DNA from: Purpureocillium takamizusanense
Lineage: Eukaryota > Ascomycota > Sordariomycetes > Hypocreales > Ophiocordycipitaceae
NCBI RefSeq assembly: GCF_022605165.1
Contig: NC_063074.1
Coordinates: 1,391,501 to 1,455,500 of the forward strand
DNA: 64,000 bases
Direction of reading: 5' to 3'
Below, one piece after another: positions 1 through 10,742 of this stretch (position 1 is the first letter of the stretch; the number at the start of each line of letters is the position of its first letter). The notes under the pieces are model-generated. The model made no database searches. It was not told the DNA's origin and saw nothing but the letters and a program-made list of their open reading frames with translations. The position numbers and the translations under genes were made by a program.

Positions 1-208
1 GCCGACTCTGCTCCTGCAGCGGCTCCTCCAGCTCCAGGGCGACGTCGACAATCGGCGACGACCGCCAGCAGTAGCAGCAGCAGCAGCAGCAGCAGAAGTA
101 ACAGCAGAAGCGGCAGCGGCAGGAGGACCTCGACAAGGAGGACCCGCGCAGGCGCAACCATCACCGGCAAGGGCGACGCGCAGCAGCGGTTCGCTGCCCG
201 GCACAACC
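1..208 (+). other. 5' flank and leader of ARP9
   Basis: This GC-rich stretch precedes the ARP9 start codon. It holds an imperfect AGC/CAG trinucleotide run around 70-125. The left edge cuts whatever lies upstream, so promoter and leader cannot be separated. Confidence 0.5.
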
Positions 209-1062
209 ATGGCGACCTCGGCGGCCAAATGGCGCGAGGAGCAGATCCTCGTCGTGTGCCCCGGCAGCCGCACCACCATGGCGCAGCTGGGCTGCAGCGA
301 GCTGACGCCGCCGACCCATCGCTTCCCGACGCGCATGTTCCCCGACGGCGACGAGTGGCGGCCGTACCACACGTACAAGCGCACGAGGGTCACGGGCGGC
401 GTCGAGACGGAGGACTGGGTGGAGGACGTCGACTCGGACGAGGGCGCCGTCTTTCCCATTGAGGGTATGCTTATGTTCTCCTTTGCTCACCGTGATGTTA
501 CGAACGCGATTCGACTGACAATGGGCACACATCTATCTAGGCGGCCGCATCGTCAACATGGACGCCTTCCTCGCCTTCCTCGACCACGTCCACGGCATGC
601 TCACCACCACCTACCACAACACCCCAATCATGCTCATGGCCTCGCCGCAGTGGACGCGTCCCGACTGCGAGGCCATTGCCCAGTACATCTTCGAGAAGAC
701 GCGCACGCCAGCGCTCTGCATGATCCACAGCGGCCTCGCCACCCAGTACGGCCTCAAGTGGCCCAACATGACCGTCATCGACATTGGCTACGAAAAGGTC
801 GACGTCACCGCCATCCACGACGGCCGCGTCGTCAACCACATGGACCTCGGCTCGCCCAACGGGGACCGCCTCATCAGCGGCGGCGAGGTCTTTACCCAGC
901 GCCTGCTGAAGATGCTGCAGGGCAAGGGCTTCAGCAGGGACATGGCGGAGCAGCTCAAGAAGAGCACGATATGCGAGGTGCTCCCCTACGCGCCCGGCGA
1001 GGACGCTTTGGTTGAGCTTCCCCGGGAGGTCACCGCGGGTGCGCCGCCCAGCAGCTCTGCGC

Positions 1063-1095
<33 letters not shown>

Positions 1096-2775
1096 TCTCC
1101 AGCACCGCACCTGCGGCCGCGCCAAGCGAGGCGCCCAAGCCGGCAGCCGACTATGGCGGCGACGAGGACGAGGGCACGGATAAGAACGGTGACGAAGACG
1201 GCGTGCTCGACGTCGCGGCCATTGTTACGAGCGGTCAGACCAAGGAGTTTCTCGCCAAGAAGGAAAAGGAAAAGGGCAAGCCTGGCAGGAAACCCAAGGG
1301 TGCCGAGGGCGACGCCGCGCCTGCCAAGCCCACGCGGCTGCCCAACGCGAAGCGGACGCACAACACCTTTTTCTACGAAGAGGTTGTGCAAGAAGAGATT
1401 CCCAAGGAGCAGCCGAAGCCGGCCGCGCCGCAAGAGACGAACGGAAACGGCGCGACGACCGCGGCAGCAGCGGCGGCAGCAGCAGAAGTCCCGCCGACGG
1501 CCGAGGCGCCTGCTGAGGGTTCGGCAGAGAAGCCGGCAGGAGAGCAACAAGCCACGGCTTCCGCGCCGACCACCACTGCGCCGGACGGGAGCGGCGCCGT
1601 CGCCGCGCCACAGACGGAAGACACGACCATGGCCAACGGAGACGACTCAGCGGTCCCGAAGCCCGAAGGCCAGGAGGACAAGCCGGCCGAAACGAACGGC
1701 GCCAGCGCGACGGCCGTACCTCCCTCGGAGCCGCAGCAGCAAGAGGGACAGCCGAAGCCCGAGCCGACGGAGCCGGAGCCCGCGGCGGTTGCGGCCCCTG
1801 CGCCCGACACGTCCAAGGACACGCCCGAGTTCCGGCCGAAGCGCATCCGCCGCGACGTGGAAATCGGGCTGGAGCGCTTCACGTTTGCGGAGCGGGCCGA
1901 GATCGACCGCATCGTGTCGACCATCTACCGCACGATCCAGGGCATCGACGACATGTACATGCGCCCGGCGTGCTGGGACAACCTCGTCTTCGTAGGCAAC
2001 GGGGCGCGGCTGCGCGGGCTACGCGACAACATCCTCCAGACGCTCACGGCGCGGCACCTCGTGTCCCCCTCGACGGCCACCATGTTCACGTCGGAGCTGC
2101 CGTCCAACGTGGCCACGCCCACGGGCACCGGCAGCCAGACGCCCACGGGCTCCTTCACCGGCGTGCCGCACCAGCTGCCGTCGAGCGGCGTCAACCCGCT
2201 GCTGCAGGCGGCCACCACGGCGAGCAGCCTCGGCGCCGCCGCCGCTGCCGCTGCCGCCAACAACAACAACACCTCGGCCGCGGGCGGTGCTGCTGCTGCT
2301 ACCGGAGGCGGCACCTCGGCCGCCACCCCTGCCGCGGGCTCCGACGCGGCGGGTCCGTCGGCGGCGGCGGGCGGCGGCACGCACTACCACTTCCACAGCC
2401 AGACGCCCACGAGCATCAAGACGGCCGCCCTGCCGACGTACCTCAGCGAGTGGACCAAGAACGGCTTCGAGGAGGCCATGTTCCTCGGCGCGCAGGTCGC
2501 GGCCCGTATCGCCTTTTGCCTGCACTCTAACATGGACGCGCAGAGCATCGAGGCGCAGCGTCTCATGAGCCTGAGCAGGGTCGACTACAAGTAAGCGGAG
2601 CCCCCCCCCCCCCTCCCTACTTTACAGACAGACGCACATACACTCCTCTTGCACTTGCCTTTTCTCCCCCTCGCCCATTTTATAGTATACGCTTTTAAGC
2701 TTCGATGCTGACTCTCTTCTCTTTTTCAGTGAACTCGGCCCCAAGGCTATCCGCACGCACTCCATGCTCAGCTAG
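209..2775 (+). CDS. ARP9: Actin-related protein 9, SWI/SNF and RSC chromatin remodelling subunit
   Basis: Modelled as exons 209-464, 541-2590 and 2730-2775, giving 783 aa. Arp9 is a nuclear actin-fold subunit of SWI/SNF-RSC type remodellers. The N-terminal part (motif FPTRMFPDGDEWRPYHTYKR) and the actin-fold core after the first intron fit the fungal Arp9 family. Two low-complexity insertions split the fold: an Ala/Pro/Glu-rich one at about residues 245-510 and a Thr/Ala/Gly-rich one at about 604-706. Reading through at 2592 gives an early stop, but a GTAAGC donor at 2591 and a CAG acceptor at 2729 add a 46-nt last exon encoding ELGPKAIRTHSML, a typical actin-type C-terminus. The start at 209 (CAACCATGG) is the first in-frame ATG. 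ARP9 converges on the MATE gene. The insert lengths are unusual for the family, but the identification is firm. Confidence 0.93.
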
Positions 2776-3034
2776 AACTCTACCACAAATGCTACAACTG
2801 CTACACGCACGCACACATGCACACACCTACTTACAAGGGGGAGTGGGTGATGAACCACCGCAAAAGAAAAGGTGTTGGGGCACTTTTTCCCTCTTTTTTT
2901 TTTCGTTGCAGGCAGAGGGGCAGATTCTTAGGGCTTAAGATGGCTGGCTGCTCCCGCAACTTCAAGGAAAGGGAAGGGAGGAGGACCAGGTGGGAACGGG
3001 ACGCTTAAAAGAAAAAGATGTTGTTTGTTGCGCT

Positions 3035-3035
<1 letters not shown>

Positions 3036-3070
<35 letters not shown>

Positions 3071-3071
3071 G
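3036..3071 (+). repeat. (TTG)12 microsatellite
   Basis: Twelve perfect TTG units followed by a few CTG/TTG variants, in the 3' flank of ARP9. Confidence 0.9.
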
Positions 3072-3128
3072 CTGCTGTTGCGTTGTTGGAACAGATACAG
3101 TTGTTAAAGAGAGAGAGGGCTCCGCGAT

Positions 3129-3144
3129 GGACGGACGGACGGAC
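3129..3144 (+). repeat. (GGAC)4 microsatellite
   Basis: Four perfect GGAC units followed by diverged copies. The same unit recurs six times at 33644-33667. Confidence 0.85.
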
Positions 3145-3839
3145 GGAAAGACGGACGGGCGGGCTGGCGGGCTGATTTGGCTGGATGGCTGGCTGGAGGA
3201 GAGGAGCGATTGATTGATTGATTATCCTCCCTCTAGGTATCCATGTTTCGGCTCACCACGCCTATCTTCCCCGTGGGGCGCGTGGATTTCGTGTCATGTA
3301 CATCATAGGCAGTTCCAAGGTCAAGGCGAAAAAGATCGATTTTTTGTTAGCCGTCCGCTCCCTGAATGGCTGGGAGCGCCACTCATCGCGCCGTGTTCTG
3401 GCCTACTTACTACCGTATGTAACTACCTTGTAGGACGTACTTGGCACGTAGAAACAGCAAAGTAGTTGAATCGTGCACACATCATCGCTCGGGTATATCT
3501 CGCAACGATCCATCTCCGTCATCCGGGGGCCCGCCTCCCAAACCTCTGCAAAAAGCATACCTTGCGTTTGTGCAGCCGTACTCCATCCAAAGCACGTCCA
3601 ACCCGCGACACACATACATGCATACATGTCCACATCGTCAGCCTTGAGAGGCTGCTAAGTGTAGAGCCAACAACAGACTCCAACCAGTTAGTGAGCGTCT
3701 CCTCGTGCCAGCCTCTGTCTCCACGCAAGAAACCCATCTTGAACGCTCCTGCAGAATGCCCCAAGGGATAACGCCGCACAAATGCTTCATCAATAACGCG
3801 GAAATCCCAAAGCAGCGCACGGTGTGTCGACCCCCACGT

Positions 3840-5901
3840 TCAGCCGGCCTGGTTGCGGGCCTCGGCCTCGGCGGCGGCCTTGTGCCAGTCCGTCCTGAGG
3901 AGGTACGTGTACTCGATCAGAGATACTCTATAGCCAGAGAGTTAGCCTCTTCCCTTGACGTGAGAAAATAACCATCTTCACTTACACGATGAGTCCAACC
4001 GTGACACCGCTCCAGAGGCCTTCTAGCTGCCAGTCGAGGCCAAAGGTCAAGCCGAGCGAAATTGGGAGAGAGATGACGTAGTAGGCGATGAGGTTAGCGG
4101 GTCCGCCAATCGACTGCTTGCCTATGCCGCGCAGCAGGCCGTGTGCTCCGGCGCTGAGGCCATCGAATACTTGCATCACGGCAACAAGGGGCAGGACTTG
4201 AGCAACCAGGGCAATGACCTCGTCGTCGTTGGTGAAGAGAATCGGTAGGTGATATCGAAGCGTGCTATAAAGAACGAGGTTGAAGACGCCAAGGAGGCAC
4301 GCGGCGACAAAGGTCTGTAGCAGGGTCAGCAAGCGCGCAAGGAACACATCTACTTGTAAGGTGCGGCATGCACGTACCACTCTAGCCGTTATCTTGGCCG
4401 CGTCGACCAGACCCGCTCCAATGAGGTTGGCGACTCGCGTAGACGCAGCAATCGACATTGGGAATGGGATCTGAAAAGAGATGGTGGTGAGGGTCGCGAG
4501 CACACTCTGGGCCGCCAGATACTGGGTGCCCAGGCGGCTGGAGAGGAGCGTCACAATCTCAAAGGCCAGCCACTCGGCCTCGACCATGACCATGCCAGGC
4601 AGTGCCAGGCGAATCATGACCCACCAGTTGGTGAAAGCCCGCTTGCTGAAGCCTCCCCAGCACTGCTGGCCGTCCACGAACCTGACGTACAGGAACAGAA
4701 GAACTGGCAGGAGATTCTCGGTAATGGCTACGGCGGTGGGGGCGCCGACGAAGCCAAGGCCTAGCCTCCAGACCAGAAGCCAGTTGATGAAGATGTTGAT
4801 GGGCGCGGCGACGAGCAGAATGTACGTCGTGGCCCTGAAGAGGCCCTGAGCCTGCAGAAACCGCTTACCGGTCTCGAAGAGGATGATGCCGGGGATGCCG
4901 AAGATCATGACCTTGAGGTAGAGGCTGGCGAGCCGGGCCGACTCGGGGTCGGGCACAATGTGGACGAGGATGCTCTCGGAAAACAGCCAAAGCACGGCCA
5001 CAGGACCCGAGAGGCACAGGAGGAAGGTTGCCATGCGCTGGCATTGCAGGCCGACGAGGTGCTTGTGTCCAGACCCGTAGGCTTGAGCGCAGAGAGTATC
5101 CAGGCTCGTGGCCAGACCTTGGAAGGGCGCCAGACACGAGACGGCGGCGGACATGTTGGCGAGCGACACGGCTCCCAGCTCCACGGTGCCGATCCGGCCG
5201 ACGGCGAAGATGCTGGCCACGTTGATGGAGTACTGGAGGAAGAAGGTGGCGATCAATGGCGCCGAGTACGACACGATGGTCTTGGCCTCACGCTGCCAGG
5301 TGGTACGGAGCCGGCCAGACGCAACGGCACCCTCCCACTGCTCCTCGAGCCGCTCGTCCGCGGATCCAGAGTCGCCGTCGGGGGCATACTCACGAACGTG
5401 AGCGCCATGCAGGAGTGGCGACGTCTCTGTCGGTCGTCGAGCAGCAGCTTCGGCGTCCTCTTCGTCGGTAGGCGGCAGCTTGGTGCTGAAAAAGCGACGG
5501 TAGATGCGTGCCCCGAGACCAGGCCTCTTCTTGGGATCGGCGGCATGCTTCGGCGGCAGGACGTGGTTGTCCCTCAGCAGGCTCCTCTCGGCGTTGCGTG
5601 ACTGCTTCCGCTCCAGAGGGGTCAGGATGGGCTCGTCGATGGGCTGGTTGAAGACGGGCCGGGCGCCGCCGTATGCCACGCCGCTTGGACGTCGATACAT
5701 GCCGTGGCCGTGAGTGGGGAAGCCGGGATCGCAGAAGTCGTCGTCCTCGGGGTGGTTGGCGTCGTCCTCGGAGCATGCGGCGATGTCATCGGCCAGGGCC
5801 TGCTCGGCCAAGGGCGAGCTCGAGAGCATCTGGTGCGGTCGAGAGGTGGACCGCCTGTTGCCGCGACCCTTGGGCGAAGCAATGGTCCGGCCGCGATCCA
5901 T
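3840..5901 (-). CDS. MATE family multidrug/metabolite efflux transporter
   Basis: Exons on the minus strand are 5901-4378, 4314-3986 and 3927-3840, giving 646 aa. The first ~210 residues are hydrophilic and probably cytosolic. About twelve hydrophobic segments in the two-repeat MATE arrangement follow, with the conserved stretch AVGRIGTVELGAVSLANMSA near the first helices. MATE proteins are cation-driven antiporters; yeast ERC1 is the closest named relative I recognise, but the substrate cannot be told from sequence. The second intron (4315-4377, 63 nt) has no in-frame stop, so the frame stays open across it. It has a GTACGT donor, GCTGAC branch site and CTACAG acceptor, and would interrupt a conserved helix with charged residues. 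The last exon restores the C-terminal EYTYLLRTDWHKAAAEAEAR, expected for this group. The start has good context (ATCATGG). Confidence 0.9.
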
Positions 5902-7245
5902 GATGGTGGACGGTGGCGAGGCGGGAGGTCAGGCCGTGTCTGTGTGTGAGCGAGGTTGGGATGGCCTTATGGCCGAGCTGTTCGAGGCTCTTGTTGCAGT
6001 GAAGAGACGGTTCAAGCGAGATGAGGAGGTTGTACGGGCCGATGAGTGGCGACACGGCGATCGGCAAAGTCCAAAGTACAAGCAAGAAACTGTCGCCCCG
6101 TGAGTAACCAAGTCCAATGAAAAAAAACATCCGCCAAAGGATATTCAAGATGTTTCCAATTCAAGTGGCGACTGCACTGCGTCCAACATGGCCAAAGTGT
6201 ATCCAATGTCGCGGCTCACAGCGGTAGTCGCTGGGCCTGTCAATTGAGTGACCCGGGTTCAAGAAGATGAATTTCGTGGGAGGAGTGAGGAGAGGGCGCC
6301 GGCCAGCGACACAGACAGAAATCGTGAGTGGATGGATGGAGGGACATGACTTGGAGAAAAAAAAAGAGTCATACGGTGGGACCTTGAAAGTGGAAGTTGC
6401 AGAGAGATCTGCCTGCCGTGAACCAAAATGCTGGGGTGGCGGCGCCAACCTAAACCTCCAAACTTGATTAGGCCTATAAAGGCATCCGTCCGGCCACCCA
6501 CAGTGGGCACCCGCAGTGGCGTGCAGCATCCGTTTCGTCTTCTCGGCGTCCCGCGCCCCCCGTCGTGAATAATGTGTATCACCAGGGAGCCAGACATGCA
6601 GCAGCGGCTCGTCAATGTTGCCTGACGACGAACATCATCGTCACCATCATCATTTCCCAACGCCTCCCTTCGACGCCAATGCTGATCGCCTCGTGTCCCA
6701 AACACGCCCTTGACCCGAGTCAGACCCGTCCCAGCTATCCGGCTCACCGCTGCTGCCGGCCAGCCTGCGACGACGACGCTGACGACGCCGCCCTGCCTCT
6801 CTGCGCGCGCCCTTCACGAGCAAAGCCGTAGCCCTGTCACCGTCGATGCAGGTCGCCAATCGAGGCTTTTGCCGAACTCGCTCTCCAGGACACGTGTTTC
6901 CCCGTGCCTCATTTCGCCTTGCCTCGTGTGAGGCGACCAACCTGACCGTGTCGCGGTGCCTTCTCCGGACTCCCAAAGCAACCCCATGCGATGTTAGCAG
7001 GTCGTCATGCGACGTCAAGGTATACGTTTCGCGGGTACAGCGCTGGGCACGAGCGCATGCCGTCGATTGGATGCAACCAGCCGCCATTGACAGGTCCTGG
7101 GAGCCCAGCTCATATTCCCCCGCCATGCAGTCCATCCCACGACATGCTGTGCTTCATCCCTCCGCTGTACTCCGTACCTCGTACGACGTTGCAGTTCTGC
7201 GTCTCTGACACCCGACCCGCCAGACCCTTGTTAATCTCGCGGCCT
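5902..7245. other. Intergenic region between MATE and TDP1
   Basis: About 1.34 kb upstream of the MATE gene and downstream of TDP1. It contains a TATA-like CCTATAAAGG at about 6472-6481 on the plus strand with no convincing gene behind it. Open frames here show no family signature, so I annotate no gene. Confidence 0.55.
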
Positions 7246-8846
7246 CTAGCCGTCCCAAGTCCGCCCAAAGTGGTCGGGTGTCGTGTGAGCCACGGTAGGA
7301 ACCCAAGGCTCCTCGTCGGGCCCATAACGCTGCAGGGGCAAGCTGTACGGCACTCGAAGACCGATGACGGGACCCTTTTCGAGATTCTTGTTGCCGCCAA
7401 CAGCTGGTGTGTCCGTCTTGAATGTGCTCGCCATGACGCTGCTCTCACCGTACAACGCCGGCCAGGTCACCACGCCAATCTCCCACGAGGCGATCCGCAT
7501 CTCCCCGTTCGACCTGGCAGCATCACCCCAGGCCTGCTTAGAGAGGTTTGCAGACGTGAGAATCGCCCAATCCAGCGACCCGCGGCTGTTGTACCGAATG
7601 TACGTCTTGATGTGCGGCGCTGCCCGGTTTCGACCGCCATCCCACAGCTTGTGCTCCTGGGGCAAGCTCCTTCCCCCTTCGCTGTCATTCGCCCAGTGAT
7701 ACAACATGGGCCTTAGATACTGCAACTGCTTGACCTGCTGCGGTGATTGGATCTTGGTGTGTATGGAGGCCCCTGAGGCGTATCCGTCCAGAGACCGCCT
7801 GATCTCATCCGCAGTCGGGAAAACGACGCTGAACTTTGGTCTCTTGGAGAGCTGCTGGGATTTGGTGCTGGAAAGAGGGTCGAACAACGTCTTCTGGAGC
7901 CAGTCGTCCTTGCTGCCGAGGGTCGCAATAGATGACACTTGCACCACAATGTTCGCGTCGCCCTCGGCGCACGGTATCGTTCGTAAACACTTCTTAAGGG
8001 CCGCCCACCCCCAGGCGGTTTCCGACTCGTCATGCACGTTGTGTGTGCCAGGGACGCTTGCAACCAGGGCGGCTTTGATTTGGGAGAAATCATACTCGGC
8101 GAGCGCGTCCACGAGGGGTTTGCAAGTTGGTATGCGGCGGTCGTAGGAGCTTAGATAGCTGAGCAAGTCAAATTTAAATCTCTCACTCGTCCCCCATGGT
8201 GCTGAATGCGAACCGCGTGAGCTGTTGCCTGCCCCTGCCAGTTTCGGGAGCGGTGGGGAGCTCCAAACTCCATTCGTCATGTTGGTCCAGTCCTTGGCGA
8301 TCATGTTTGCAGTGTGAATGATGACCTGCGCCGTGTCGTCGTGGCGAAACAGAATCATCATCTTGGAGTGATGGGTCCCAAACATCTCGGGCATGGGTGC
8401 GACGTGAAGCTGGAGGTTGTCGAACTTGGACGCCTCTTGCTGCGGCCATCAGTGAGGAGATGCCTTGCGAGTCACAGACGGGCACTTACAGCAAGGATGA
8501 GTCTGTTTGTGTCCTCGCGTTTCCAGAATCCATGCACCACGTGGACCTTGACGAGGTGCTTGGTGTCCAGGTCGAAGGCGCTCATGAGAAAGTCCAGGTC
8601 ATGAAGAAAGTTGAACTCCCAGCATTCCCCGATGAGCGGATCGCCCAAGAGGTCCTTGAGGGACACGGCGTCACCGTTGAGCTCTTCGGGGAGGTCGCGG
8701 ATCCATGTCAACTGCCATGGCGAGGGGAGCACTCGCCGTGCGCGACCTTGAGGCGCTCGTGGGGGTGTGATGGGTCGCGACAGGGACCGTGGCGTGATGC
8801 GTTCATCGGGCTCGTCGACTCGCTGTCGTTTAGAAGGGCGCTCCAT
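7246..8846 (-). CDS. TDP1: Tyrosyl-DNA phosphodiesterase 1
   Basis: Exons on the minus strand are 8846-8490 and 8439-7246, giving 516 aa. Tdp1 is a phospholipase D superfamily enzyme that removes trapped topoisomerase I peptides from DNA 3' ends in the nucleus. Both HxK catalytic motifs are visible: H143-x-K145 in MFGTHHSKMM, and H395-x-K397 in PHIKTYIR, followed by the conserved TSANLSKQAWG. The 50-nt intron (8440-8489) has a GTAAGT donor and a GCAG acceptor and joins LILA to QEASKFDNLQLHVAPM, matching the family. The start at 8846 (ACCATGGAG) leads into MERPSKRQRV, a basic nuclear-localisation-like opening. The frame continues upstream to 8969, but that extension lacks family character. Confidence 0.94.
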
Positions 8847-10742
8847 GGTCCCTTGATCAAGGGTTCGGATCTCGAGGGGGAGACCGAGGTGGGACAGGGT
8901 CGGGATCAGGCGGAAGGACGTTACCATCTGGAACATCCAGGGACCAGGAGGGTCTGCCGATCTATTCAACGGTGCACCTGGCCCAAGGCGGGTGGGCTGG
9001 ATATAGGTCCACGGATGATGAGGTCAATGCAGCGAGAGACGTGTAAGGCTAGGACCCGTGGCGTGGCATGTTGCGCACGTTGTGAGCTTGGTGAGGACGA
9101 GTTTGCCGGGCTTGGTGAGTTGGGGCGATTACCTTTGGTAGGTATGAAGTAGAACTAGCACGGCAGCTGCCAGCTCTGTCGCAGCTGCCCAGGCCAGCGC
9201 ATTGTAAAATGGCTTGCAATTGGAAGGCCAGTGGAGGCTGGCGAGGCCCATCCCCCATCTCGGCACTGTTTACCTTGTGCAGATGCCCACAAGGCCAGCC
9301 GGCTGCCTTTCACACTCTATACGTAGTTACTAAACGGAACCCGCACTAGGTACGGCGAATGGGTCATTTCTACAGGCGATTTTAGGGCGCCGGGAGCATC
9401 CGCCAGCAACCTGGAACCGAAACCCGGGCCCCCCGGCGTAGGGGAACCACGCACCGCGACGCAGTCACAAGGCCGCAAACTCCCTCATGGCCAGCTCTTT
9501 CATGGGGCATGCAAGCCTGCGAGTCGCGTACTTCGTACTTTGTGCCAAATGCTTCACGTACGTACAGTATACGTACGAAATACGCGACCAAGTTGGCCCT
9601 TGCATTCAATATGCAGCAGCAAGGGTGCAGCAATTTAGCAAAACTCTTGTGATGAGGCCGCTCACATGCCCTTCATCGATGCTTTTCATGCTCTTGATGC
9701 CGTCCCTCCCTTGGCGCTCAGGCGGCATTGGGGCCACCAACGGCCCTGGGCGGCCGTCGATCTGACGCGGCATTACATGGGGCGTTTGCATGAAACACCG
9801 TGATGATGTGCGCGCGCGCTCGTCCGCCGGCTTATGCAACGGATTTCGGCCTGCTTGTCGATACGGCTTCAGCTGGAGGTTGCCCGCCAGCGGGACGGGC
9901 AAGCACGACTTGGTTCGTCGTCTATCACTTTGTGGGATGGATGCTTCATCCAAGAACCGACCCAGACCTGCTATTGACGGCATGTGGCTAAGGCGAGTGG
10001 CTGGTGACATAGTCCCCCCCCCCCCCTTGCCCGCCTTGCCCGCCATCAATGGTGGAACTCGTCGAGTCCACTCTCCTCCCTGCTCCCACCAGCTCCAGGG
10101 AGGCGGGCATGCCATGGGCGCTAATCTTAGTTTTAGCGGTCCATGGAAGTGTGGCGCAACGCCCCAACTACGCTGCGCACCGCACCTACGGAAAAGGTGG
10201 CTTCCTTCGTCAATGCCGTTGCTTGGCCTCCTGCTTCCTCGACGCAGCCTGTTCGTTTCCCTTTTCGCCTTGCTTGCCCTCGCCTCGCCAATCCATTCAT
10301 CAACGCCCGACTCCAACGGCCACAACATCTCCCCGCCGAACACTCGGAGCCTCGCCTGGCAGCGGGTTTGCGGCCTCTTTCCATTCATCCATGTCGCCAT
10401 AGACAGTACCAGCACCCCTTACCAGCCAGACCAGACCCTCGCCTCCTTCCAACGCCAGGCGTGTCGTGTCGCACGTACCACCTCCTGAGCGAAATCTCCT
10501 ACCGACCGGGCGTGCTCCCATCGACTTGTTTGTCACAGTATACGCGTCCGTCCGGTCCAGACGGCCGTACACAAAAAGCCGCCGCCCTCTGCGAAACGTT
10601 GCGCGCCGTCGTGCCGCCTGCCATTCGCCGTCGCATCACCCTGCTCTGCGCCGAATCGAATTTCCTTCCGCGGGCTGGCTGCAGTCTTTCCTGATCGCTT
10701 GCCTGGTCTCCCTGCACCAGGCGAGGTGCAACATCGCCCACG
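8847..10742. promoter_or_regulatory. Long divergent region between TDP1 and EPS1-like gene
   Basis: About 1.9 kb between two divergently transcribed genes. It holds a GTAC-rich, partly palindromic patch at about 9535-9585 and a run of 13 C at 10014-10026. Long open frames on both strands lack domains and overlap each other in different frames. I see promoters only. Confidence 0.5.

Larger units (their letters stand above)
2776..3839. other. Convergent intergenic region between ARP9 and the MATE gene
   Basis: About 1.06 kb holding the 3' flanks of both genes, a TTG microsatellite and a short GGAC repeat. Short open frames lack family resemblance and have poor start contexts. I see no gene here. 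Confidence 0.6.

Noticed and set aside
5902..7135. Overlapping frames of 60-160 codons, e.g. minus 6259-6747 and 6650-7135
   Set aside because: They overlap in opposite strands, are Arg/Ser-rich, have no domain, and no splice logic links them.
9606..10488. Minus 269-codon and plus 232-codon frames over the same DNA
   Set aside because: Both are open because stops are rare in GC-rich DNA. Neither has family features, and they lie in a promoter region.
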